DNA from: Strigamia acuminata
Lineage: Eukaryota > Arthropoda > Chilopoda > Geophilomorpha > Linotaeniidae
Assembly: GCA_949358305.1 (NCBI GenBank)
Contig: OX442314.1
Location: forward strand, 45,020,581 to 45,084,580
Reading direction: 5' to 3'
Length of the DNA stretch: 64,000 bases
Under the pieces are notes generated by a model that saw only the letters and a list, made by a program, of their open reading frames with translations, made no database searches and was not told the DNA's origin. The position numbers were made by a program, and so were the translations under genes. This document shows positions 36,001 through 48,000 of the stretch, piece after piece. Each line of letters starts with the position of its first letter. Positions within the stretch are counted from its first letter, which is position 1.

Positions 36001-39000
36001 TCTCCCCGTTGGACAGAGCATTGCGCAGGAATGTCGAGCCAATTTGACCGGCATTTACAGGCCGAGCCAACCCCGACCCGGTTCCTCGGCCCTGTTTTTC
36101 GAGAGGCGAGACGAAGAAGCGCGACTCGCGAGAGAAGCCGCCAACCCGACTATCTCCGAGCTCTCAGCGTTCCGCTTCGTGATGGAAGACCCAAGAGTCT
36201 CCGCACCCGCCTTGCGAGGTGTGGATCAGGCCCAGCGATATTTCATCGAATGGGCAACGGCGATGATGAGTAAGCTCTCGTGTGCCTTCACTGCGGATTC
36301 GGAGCGATCGAATCCAGTGAATCGTCGCAGCCTACAGCTATCATTGACCAAGGTCATGATGCAGCTGCTAACCCCAGCACTCTTCGGAGAAGGGCGTCAG
36401 GCGATGGCCGCATGGTCTGTCGTGGACAGAGAGGGTGTACAGGTTCCCCGTGCACTCCTCGCAGAGTGGAGCTCCATTCTGCCCGACCCTGTGTTGACTC
36501 GGTACGAGCTAACCAGGGATGTGGTAAACCCCGAATTTGAGGGGTACAAGTTGCGAAGCACGGCGTTTCGCTATACCTCCGCCACCTGGACAGCGGCGCC
36601 TACCCAACAACTGCGCGCCTTGACCATCCAGACGGAAGAATCGGCAGAGGATGTAGAAATGGTGATCTCGCCGACGAGCGGAGTTCCGATTCCGCCACCG
36701 ATGCCTGCGGAGATATCCCCGCAAGGACCCGCCCTGTTCGAAGTGGCGGGTAAGCCAAAGCGCTTACTGTGCCGAACGCCACCCGTCAGGTCCGTCGAGC
36801 AAACGAAGCCGACACCGCCCGGGACCCCACCGGCCCGAGCGGCGACAACGACGCAAGCCGTGATTCCCGCGGCCACCCAGAAGCCGAAGCCGGCACCGCC
36901 TCCACCAGACTATTACGGGCGAATCATCGAAGAGTTTCCCCATCTTTCGATGACAACGGCGACCAGGAGGTTTATCCTCGCACAACGGGATAAAGGCAAA
37001 TCAGTCTTCATCTGGCTTCACAACCAGATCCGGAAGACTAGAGACCTCATCTTCCACCAGAGGTTGCTGAGAGCCCACCGTGTGCCAGTGACGCCAGCGG
37101 AAGCCAATGCCATCCGGCATACGAACACCGGCTTCTCCGCCTACATCCCGAGCGTTTGGTTACACGAGAGGACGCGTGCCCCGCATGAGCCAGTTGACGG
37201 CCATGCATTATGCTTCATTACGGAGCATGAGGACCCCCGAGATCGGTCCTCGGCGTTAGTAGGCGATCTACCCGCGCCACCCGGCACTCAACCGCCTGTC
37301 CCTGGAGTGAGTTACGCCCAGGTGACGGACTCAGTGTCGGGTCCCCCAGGAAAGAAGTGATCGCTCAGCCCCACGGTCTGAGCTCGGAGGGGGAAGTGTT
37401 GTGACCCGACTGGACCGGGGTCAACGAAGAGTTTCTCTCGTGACCTCGTTTCGGGTGTAAGGGGAGCCGCAAGCGCGTCTCCCTTCCCTCAGTGCATTGA
37501 CATCTAGTCAATGGACAGGCGTCTGCCCTGAGGGAGTGGGGATGGCTCGTCCACCCCACCATTGGGTGATTCCGGTCACCTGTCAACCTCGCTTTGTGCA
37601 AAGGAATGTGCCTTGCACTGAGCGGGCAGAACCAACACAACCATCAAACGAGAAACACACGTAAACCCGTCGTCCTACAAGATCAGGCCCAAGTAAAATA
37701 TACTGGGATTGACCAAGGACAAAGGACAATTTACCGTGAGTACGTTTGGTCAGTGTCAAACTCCGCAGAGTAACCTGCGAGATAAGATTACCACACTATT
37801 TTAGCACACCAGCTAGAAATAGTAAAAACCACTCCAGTTTAGCGAGTTGTGCAGACAAACGGTCGCACAAGCCTAAACTGCAGTTAAACCACGACGAGCG
37901 TTCCCGCCGCTGTGTGATCGCCGGGAGCCAGAAGAGTCCGCCGCTGTGTGATCGCCGGACACCACACAAAAACCTAGACAACAGACCGAAGTAAGCCTTT
38001 TAACTAAGCATTCACTCGCGCCCGACCAGCGTGAGCCCGAAGGACCAGCCAGAGACGAGCCGAGGACGCCATATTGCCACGCCGGCCCAAGACGACATCG
38101 CGTTGCCACAACGACGACGCCATCTTGGACGCGAACGAAACAACAGACGACCTCGCCGGTTCCAGCCAGCTTTCATCATACCTTTACCTTTCCATTTCCC
38201 TTCACCCATTCCGATTTACCTTTTACCTACCTTTCATATATATATATAAGATATATCTGTACATTGTCCCACAGAATAAATCTATATTATATTTTACCTT
38301 TTATATCTGTGTAATCATTTCTTTGGGTAAACCGCTTGAGACAAAGCGGTAGTGAGTTAGTCGAATTAAGTAATCAACCCACGAGTTAGCGATGGTTAGA
38401 GTTGAGCGCGACAAATATTGCTGACTGGATACCCATAAAACGGACAATTTACAGTGAAATTGTTTCCAGCAACCACAGTTTTCTGAATCGGTGAGCGCAT
38501 TCCCAATTTACCTGTACAAATGTCATCTCTAAACCATCAATTCGGAGACTAGGCGTTGGCGTCAGGGGGCTCCTCAGCCAGGAGTGACTAATGCTGTTTC
38601 TTGATTTTTCGCGTGTTTTTGGGGTTTTTTCTTAACAAGGGGGGCCAACGCCCCCCCTCTGCCCCCCCCCCCCTGCCCCTGCGAACCGGAATCGAGCATT
38701 TATTTAGTCGCGGTATGGTTAGCATGCTTTAGTCATTCCTGGTTTGTGTCTGTAATTTCATTGGTCCGGACTCCGGAGCCCCTGGTCGCCAAGCGCTTCT
38801 CAATCCTGAGTGATATCAAATTATTTACCATAGACATTAACTCTTGCACTAAAACCATTGCTTCCTGCATCACTCGAAGCTTCGCACGTGTAGATTCCAC
38901 CGCTAATAACCGACACTTTGTTCAGGCTTAATGTACTGACTAGCGCGCCTTTTTCAATTTTCTCGTTGACCGTGGTTTCGTCCGATTCGGTTAGTTTTTT

Positions 39001-42000
39001 ATCTTCCAAGTACCAGTTAATTTTTGCAACTGGATGAGCAGATGCCTTACACTCTAGTTCAACGTTTTCTCCAGGATATACAAGTTTTTCTTGAAAACCT
39101 TTGATTATGAAAGGCTTATTGTCTGTAATAAGTAATGTGTAATCAATATTAATACTTATTCTTTCACGGCGAACAATAAAAAAGATTTCTAATGTGGAAA
39201 ACATACGTGTGAAATGTAATGGAAATGCGTTTCCATTGGTGGAAAAAAATCAAAATTCTAATATGTATAAATTTCACCTATCTAGTAGATTTCCGTATGG
39301 AATGAAGACACAATTTCCATGCCGACTTTTCATATTATTTCCATACGGAAAGGCAATTTCCACACGGACTTCCCATATTATTTTCATATGGAAAGACATA
39401 ATTTCCATAAGGAAAGACATAATTTCCATACGGAAAGACATAATTTCCGTACGGAAAGACATAATCTCCGTACGGAAAGACATAATTTCCGTACGGAAAA
39501 ACATAATTTCCGTACGGAAAGTCATAATTTCCGTACGAAAAACACAATTTCCACACGGAAAGACATAATTTTTACACGGAAAGACACAATTTCCACACGG
39601 AAAGACATAATTTCCACACGGAAAGACAATTTCCACACGAAAAGACAATTTCCACACGAAAAGCCAAAATTTCCACACGGAAAGCCATAACTTCCATACG
39701 GAAAGACATAATTTCCATATATTTCCACACCGACTTTCCATTACATTTCCACACCGCCTTTCCATATTATTTCTGTACTTTTCAATGTCATATTTCCATT
39801 AAATTTCCACACTAAGTTTCCTTATATTTTTTCCATACTGTGGTGACCCGACTGGGGTGGGGCACGAAGAGTTTCTCTCGTGGCCTACATACGGGTAAAG
39901 AAGGGGAGTCGCACGCGCGCCTCCCTTCCCTCAGAGCATTGACATCCAGTCAATGGACGGGCGTCTGCCCTGGGGGAGTGGGGGAGATTCGTCTTCTCCA
40001 CTATTGGGTGGCTTTAGTCACCTGTCACCCCCCGCTTTGTGCAAAGGAATTCGCCTTGCACTGAGCGGGCAGAACCAACACAAAAATCAACCAAGATACA
40101 CGTAAAAGCCAAACGTCCTAAAACGATCAAGCCTAAGTACAAAGACTTCAGGAGTGACCTAGGACAAGGGACTTTCAACGTGAGTACGATTGATTTGTGT
40201 TAACCTCCGCAGAGTAACCTGCGAAACAAGATTACCACACTATTTTAGCAAGCCAGCTAGAAATAGTAAACCTACTCCAATTTAGCGAGTTGTGCAGACA
40301 AACGGTCGCACAAGCCTAAATTGCAGTAACCACGACGAGCGTTCCCGCCGCTGTGTGTATCGCCGGGAACCACCAAGCGTCCGCCGCTGTGTGATCGCCG
40401 GACACCTACAAAAAACCCTAAACCTAGACAACAGACCAGAAGTAAGACCTTTCAGGCATTCACTCGCGCCCGACCAGCGTGAGCCCGAAGGACCGAACGA
40501 GAAACGTGAGACGAGGACGCCATTCATTGCCACGCCGGCCCAAGACGACACCACGTTGCCACGCGGACGCCATCTTGGATCCACAGCGACAAAGGACGAC
40601 CTCGACCAGTTTCCCGCCAACTTCACACCCCTTTCCTTTTACCTTTTTATTCCCTTACATATTTTATTCCCTTTTAACTGTATATTCCCGTATAACCTTA
40701 TGGCGCGCATGCGGATTTCTCGGAGTGCGAAAGGGACCCTATTTTTAACATTACGGCGGCCTATACCTTGACCCCCTGTTCGCAGTCTCATGGCTGATTT
40801 TGCGGATTTCACTTATTTGTATATTCCGCACGATCGCGCGCGTTTTATCAACCTTGGGAAAGCCGCTTTCTCAAATTTGCAAATTCCACATTGTGTGAAC
40901 ATGCTACAACGCTTCTGTGCGCGTCAATAAAAAAAAAAACCGATTAGAAATGAAATTCAGGGTTTTGTTAAAATAAAAATTATACAATATAATCAGTCTA
41001 TAATGCTTCTATAATGCTGTTGGTTTAATCAGCACATTGTAATCGTGTGAAAACACGCGCGCTCGCAATAATACATTACCCAATGTACTTGCACTGGCAT
41101 GGACCCATCAGTGCGCACTTTCCCGTGCGTGCTGCTTGCACTATTTACATCAATTGTTGCTCCACAGGTTGCGCGACCTGCCGGGCAGTTAAGACGTACT
41201 AGAATAACCTCAGGATTTGATAAAACCTGATTTTTGGATGACACTAAGTAAATGGCAGTGAATGTGAGATGTGAGATACACGATGAATTTAATAAAATTT
41301 ATATTTCCTAATCATGGGATTGGTTTCACGTTTCATAATCCAACAATTAAGTAGAATATCATTATTGCAATTGATTAAAACAAATTTTTTTTACAAATTC
41401 TTTGGTTTTACATTTTAAATTTATTTTCCAATAGTTGGCACCATCGCAATTGCTGCGAGTTTAAAACACTGCATTCAGCAGAATTTACTGCACTTTCAAA
41501 TCAAGGCCAGGCATACCTACTGCAAAGTAATGTATAAACCATAAAGAAGCCTTTGATTCGGAATTGCCTGTAGGTAATTCTGCGCTGGTCTCCAATGGAA
41601 ATGTCCGCGCCGGTCTTCCGTGCACGGAAAGTCCACAGAAAGTCCGTGCATTCCGTGCGCTGGGAGTCCGTGCGTCGTACCGCGTGATCTTGCATTGTTT
41701 TTTGTGGGCTTTTCCTGATTAGGATTACTTCCTTTTTAACTCTTGAAGAATTAAGTTTGTTTTTTTTGCTCCAAAACGTCCCAAAACGCCTGAAAATCGC
41801 GCAACTCGAGGCAAAACATTACAGTGTGTATTCAAATCAAAACTAGCTACAAATACATGCTGAAATTAGCTAAATTTTCAAATTTTTTGGCTTTCAAGAA
41901 GTAATGGAAACATTTGACATAACGTGGATCAGTTGCATTCAAAAACTAAAATATTTTGTGTTTTACTTCAATTTTAAACTAAAAATGATGTCATTTCCTG

Positions 42001-45000
42001 TTTAAACCCCTGTTAAAGCTTGAAATACATTTTAACTAAAAGAAATAAGTTTGTTTTTTTCTTCGGCAGTGACGTGTACACACGAGCACGCCTGAGAACG
42101 CCAAAAAATGCTAAAAAACGCTCAAAAACGCCTGAAAATCGCGCAACTCGAGGCAAAACATTAATTTTTCATCTTTATTTCAACTTTTGTGACGTTTAAA
42201 ATTGTGTTCTCATGTTTTTTGCCTCAAGTTGCATTGTCATCTGGCGTTTTGGAGTGTTTTTATGTGTTCGCAGGCGTTCGCAGGCGTTTTTTGGCGTTGT
42301 CACTCACTCAAGTGGCCATTTTTAGCATTTTCCGTAGTAAAAATGGCCGTTTTTCGTCAAAATGGCCATTTTTAGCCATTTTTCAGAGTAAAAATGTTTT
42401 TTTTTCACCGTTTTTATAGTAAAATGGCCATTTTTAGTCGTTTTTTTAATCAAAAATGGCCGTTTTTATCGTTGAAACGTTATTAAAATGTAACGTTTCA
42501 ATGGCGTTTTGATCTCGCCTCATTTCCGGTTTTGAAAATTAATAAACGCCCCGGCGTTTATTCGAGGCAATACCCAACTTGGGCTTTTATTCGCGTCGCA
42601 CCGCATCATCATCTCACCTTGCCTCCCGTCTTGAAAATTTATAAACGCCCCGGCGTTTATTCAAGGCAAACCATTGTTTATGTAAGTTTTTCCTGATTAG
42701 GGTTACTTCCTTTAGAAGAAACACGTTTATTTCTTCTCGTTTAATCTTGAGTCGTGATCTCGCCTCGTTTCTGGTCTTAAAAATTAATAAACACCCCGGC
42801 TTTTATTCAAGGCAATACGGTACGTTTATGAAACCCAACTTGGGCTTTCATTTTAAAAAAAGCGCGTGTTCTTACGTCGAACTAAGAGATACAGGTGAAT
42901 TAGCAACGCCTAATTTGATTTAATAAATAAAGCAAACAACATCTCGCCTCACTTCTGGCGTTTGTTCGAGGCAAGCCATTGTTTTTGCATTTTTTTTCCT
43001 GATTAGGGTTACTTCCTTTTTAACTCTTGAAGAAATAAGTATGTTTTTTTTACTCGGCAGTGACGTGTACGCGCGAGTACGCCTGAGAACGCCAAAAAAT
43101 ACTCCAAAACGCCTGAAAATCGTGCAACTCGAGGCAAAACATTAATTGTTTATTTTTGTTTCAACTTTTGTAACGTTTACAATTGTGTTCTCATGTTTTT
43201 TGCCTCAAGTTGCATTGTCATTTTGCGTTTTGGGGCGTTTTTAGGCATTTTTAGGCATTTGCGGGCGTTCTTGGGCGTTTTTTGGCGTTGTCATTCAATC
43301 AAATGGCCATTTTTAGCCATTTTTAGCCATTTTTCATAGAAAAATGGTCATTTTTAGCCGTTTTTCATCCAAAATGGCCGTTTTTCATCCAAAAGGGCCG
43401 TTTTTCATCCAAAATGGAATAATTGTTGTGTCCGGATTTTATGTCATTTATTGTCTTAATTAAAGTTAACAAAGTGTCTTTAATTTTTGCTTTTCTTGAA
43501 TTTCAGCTTTTTAGATATTTTTACATATTAAACTTTCATTTTTTGTGATTTATTAAAAGTTACAGTGTTTTCATGAATTTTAGTGTCTATGATATTGATA
43601 TTATCTTTATTCATTGCTATTTAAAGTTTTATTACTTCTCTGTGTCTTATTTCTTTAATTCTTGCTCATTTTGTGTGATTTTGGATGATTTTTAGTGCAT
43701 TCGTCGATTTACAGATCACTTGCGTAAGACGCGTGACGTCATATTTCTTAATCTAGTTCGGTTGTGTTCAAACTTCTAACCTTTTGTTTGGACCTTATTC
43801 TTGTGTTATGGATAGGTTTTAGAATTGATTTAGACTAATTTGGGGGTGATCTGTCGATTGGTTTGCTTTATTTTTGTCCCGGAACGGTCGTTTTGTCGTT
43901 TCGAGCGTTCGTTGTCGGTACGCACTTGTGCGCTGCTGACCGAGTTCATTCCGTTCGGCAAACGATTATTTTCAAGTGTTCTTTTAATAAATAGTGCTTT
44001 TGTTGTAGGAAATTACATTTCCTAATGTTATTTTATTCAATACAGTGTGTATTCTTGATTTTATTCTTGTGTTGAAATTCAAATGTCGTGTTTTGCCGCT
44101 CTAGCGGATTTGAAGTGGGCGCCATGCTGGATTTCCCCGCTAATTTCTTTATTTATCCATTTCATTTGTCTTTTTGAAAATGAATAAACGCCCCGGCGTT
44201 TATGCGAGGCAAGCCATAGTTTTTGTAGGTTCTTTCCTGATTAGGGTTACTTGTGACGTGCACGCGCGAGCTCGCCTGAGGACGTCAAAAAAAGCTCAAA
44301 AACGCCCCAAAACGCCTGAAAATCGCGCAACTCGAAGCAAAAAATTACAGTTTGAATTCAAATCAAAACTAACCACAAATACATGCTACAATTAGGTAAA
44401 TTTTCAAATTTTTTATCAATAAATGATGACTTTCAAGAAGTATGACAACATTTGACAAAATTTAGACCAGTTGCATTTAAAAACTAAAATATTTTGTGTT
44501 TTACTTCAATTTTAAACCAAAAATGACGTCATTTTTTGTTTAAACCGGCGTTTATTTGAGGCAAACACGCCGCTGAGAACGCCAAAAAATGCTCAAAAAC
44601 ACTCCAAAAGGCCTGAAAATCGCGCAACTTGAGGCAAAAAATTAATTTTTCATCTTTGTTTCAACTTTTGTGACGTTTAAAATTGTGTTTTCAAGTTTTA
44701 TGCCTCAAGTTGCATTGTCATCTGGCGTTTTGGGGCGTTTTGGGGCGTTCGCAGGCGTTTGCACGCGTTTTTTGGCGTTGTCACTCACTCAAGTGGCCAT
44801 TTTTAGCCAATTTTCGAAGTAAAAATGGCCTTTTTTTATTAAAATGGCCATTTTCAGCCATTTGTCATAGTAAAAATGGCCATTTTCAGCCATTTTTTAT
44901 AGTAAAAATGGCCATTTTTCATCCAAAATGGCCGTTTTTCATCCAAAATGACCATTTTTATCATTGACACGCTATAAAAATGTAACGTTTCAATGGCGTT

Positions 45001-48000
45001 TTGACGGAACCGGTAAGTTTTGAAATTTCCCGTGTCCCGTTATTGTGACTCCTCGTCCGGTTTCTCAGAACCGAAACCCTAATACAGGTGAATTAGTGAC
45101 GCCTAATTTGTTTTAACAAATAAAGCAAACAACATCTCGCCTCACTTCCAGTCTTGAAAATTAGTAAACGCCCCGGCGTTTATTCGAGGCAAGCCGTTGT
45201 TTTTACAGTAATTTCCTGGTTAGGGTTATTTTTTTTTTAACTCTTGAAGAAATAAGTTTGTTTTTTTCTCGCCTGCACGCGCGAGCTCGCATGAGAATGC
45301 TAAAAAATAAGCAAAAACGTTCTAAAACGCCCCAAAACGCTTCAAAATGCTCCAAAAAGCCTGAAAATCGTGCCACTCAAAGCAAAAAATTATGTTCGCA
45401 TGTTTTTTGCCTCAAGTTGCACGGTTATCTGGCGTTTTGGTGCGTTCTTGGGGCGTTTTGGTGCGTTCTTGGGGCGTTTTCGGGCGTTTTTTTGGCGTTG
45501 TCACTCACTCCCGCACTTTGCTGTCTTGTTTATTACAATTTGGTTTAGCTGTTGTATTTATTTTTATTTGTTTTATGGTTATTTAATGTGTTTTTGTAGC
45601 ATTCAAAATGTTTTGTTGCCTAATTTCTCGTTTTGGCGCCAACTGTTTGTTTGACAACGCCGTGTCAGAATTTAGGGATGATTCTGCTTTGGTTTCTAAT
45701 TAAAAAAAAAATGTTGTTTTAATTTCAATTGTAACTGCTTATTATAACGTTATTATTAGTATTTTGTAAAGGTTCATTCTTTTTCCATGTTAATAAAAAA
45801 TGAAGTAACTTTCGGTGAAAAAAAAAACAGTTAAATGCGGATCAAAATTAAACACACACGAGAAGTTTAATAAACGTCCCGGCGTTTATTCAAGGCAATA
45901 CGGTACATTTGTGAAACCCAACTTGGAACCCGAAAATAACGTGGGGCCGTCTGAACACCTGGATTTGAATTTTCGTCTACGCGCGCGCCGACGCATGGGG
46001 AATGCGGGGTGGGGTTCCTTCCCAGTGTTCCGAACGAGTCAATTTCACCCCGAAAATATCCCGAAATTGCTGATACATGCATTTCGAGCCAGAAATATTG
46101 ATCTTCATGTAAATTTTGATTGTTTAGCTTTTTTTTGAAATTTTACAAATTTTCCTCATCTCCTGCCTTCTTCGCTCATTTAACACCAAAATGGCCTGCA
46201 TTGAGGATTTTTCCCATAATCCTTTTCACACGTATGGAGCGCAAACAGTCGCAATAAATGAAATCAGCGGAATTCGGCCTTGAGTTTGCGACGCCATCTT
46301 GAATACGAGTAACAGCACAGTATGGTGTCAATTATTCGAACTGATCGTAAGGCATGGGACAAAAATTGATTAAAAACGAACAAACATGATTAAAAATCAA
46401 CAAAAATCGACTGAAATCGGACAATAATCAATTCAGAATGACAAATAACGATTAAAATTGGCAAAAATTGTCACAAATAGAGAAAAACCGATTAAAAATC
46501 AGCAAGAAACCAATAGAAATTGATAAAATCAAATAAAAATTAACAAATATCCATTTTGTTTGCTTTTAAACAAATTAAGAACTTTGAAAACACACGACAA
46601 TTTTAAACAGTAAACACCGGGGTCAAATAAGCGCCGCTACTCGTTTAAACACCGGGGAGGTGTTAGTGAAGTGCCTCGAGTGGAGAAATTAATAAACGCT
46701 CGAGGCACCACGGTAGGCTTATTAAACACAAAATATGAAACGCTCGATCTTCAACAGGCGCACACGCCCGAGAACACCTCGGCATGCCTCAGCACTCTCC
46801 AAGAAACAAGAAAAACCAAGGCAAAAAAAAAAAAATACACCAAAATTAGGACTAAAATCAAACACACATGGGGCCCGGAAGATTGATAACATCCCGGCAT
46901 ATATTCAAGGCAGTACGCCATGTTTTTTCCACCATTTTGTAAGTTTATTTCAATATTCATAAAGTTTATTGCTTTTTGTATCATTAGTAGTATTCCCTTG
47001 TGTGATGTGGTTTTATAAATATCACACACAACTGCTTCTGCTGTTTTCTTCACGTTTATGCTTCGTGTATGCACGTGAAGCCCTCGCACATCTTTTGAGC
47101 ACCTGTACACATTTGGACACGCTCAAGGTGCTACATCGCGCGCTCAAACGCACTAGATCGCGCGCGCAAACGCGCTACATCACGCATATTAGGGATAAGA
47201 ACGGACCGGGATAGGGACTGGACTGGTAATGTTTGCCCTATGCGGATACGGGACGGGACGGGATTACAGTTGCTAAATTCGTACTGCGAGGCGGAGACAA
47301 TTTTCTAATTCCAGTTGTTATTTATCACTATTAAGCCTAATATTGAGCCTGATAATGCTAAAATAAAGTAAATAAACAACAACAACAAACTCATTATTAA
47401 AAGTAAATTACACTGTATGACCAAAATATTGTTGTTTCTTTACTTTATTTTAGCATTATTAGGCCTAATATTAGGCTTAATACTGATTTATTTCAATTAT
47501 GCAATCATACGCGCGTATTACGCTAACGTAATGGACCCGGGACGGGTCGGGACCCGAAAATTGGTCCCGTTCTCATCCCTAACGCATATATATCGCAGAC
47601 ATATCGCGCCCACGACAAAGCACAAACCCATGGCAGTCACCAAAGAATATTTACGCCGCTTCCACGCACGTTTTATTTTCTCACAGGCCTCTACACATTT
47701 AACTTGCGCGCGCACTTGCTACGTGCTCGTGTGGTCACAATAAATACCTAATTTTCATTAAAATAACGAATGAACGAAATCACTTCAACCACACTTGCTA
47801 CGGTCGACGCATCGACGGCGATTCGCATGCGTTACCGAAAATACCGATAAAAAATCGCAGAAAACACTAATCCCGACCCAAAAACCGCCAAAATTACCCT
47901 CAACACACGCCAACAACCTTCCACCACTTAAATTACACCGGAAAAAAACAATTTCAAACCGAAAAATCAACAAAAAAGGCCAAAAAAATATTGCAAACAA

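Larger units (their letters stand above)
24922..38413 (+). mobile_element. Complete Ty3/Gypsy-type LTR retroelement E2 (13,492 bp) inside the Ig6 exon
   Basis: Both LTRs (1019 and 1017 bp) differ, by eye, only in one AT dinucleotide of a microsatellite and one C/T, so the insertion is very recent. The order is LTR, proline-tRNA-type primer site, gag, pol (protease, RT, RNase H, integrase: Ty3/Gypsy order), a 1.4-kb non-coding stretch, a third ORF, polypurine tract, LTR. AATA flanks both sides (24918-24921 and 38414-38417), a target-site duplication; a 5-bp AATAT duplication with the LTR starting one base later is equally possible. All three ORFs are intact, so it is likely mobile. It lies antisense to the Dscam-like gene. 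Confidence 0.95.

Noticed and set aside
34595-37360. E2 ORF3 as a retroviral envelope
   Set aside because: No signal peptide, membrane helix, furin-type cleavage plus fusion segment, or cysteine pattern seen.
39274-39765. 163-codon ORF over the TTTCCGTACGGAAA array
   Set aside because: Minisatellite translation with no independent support.
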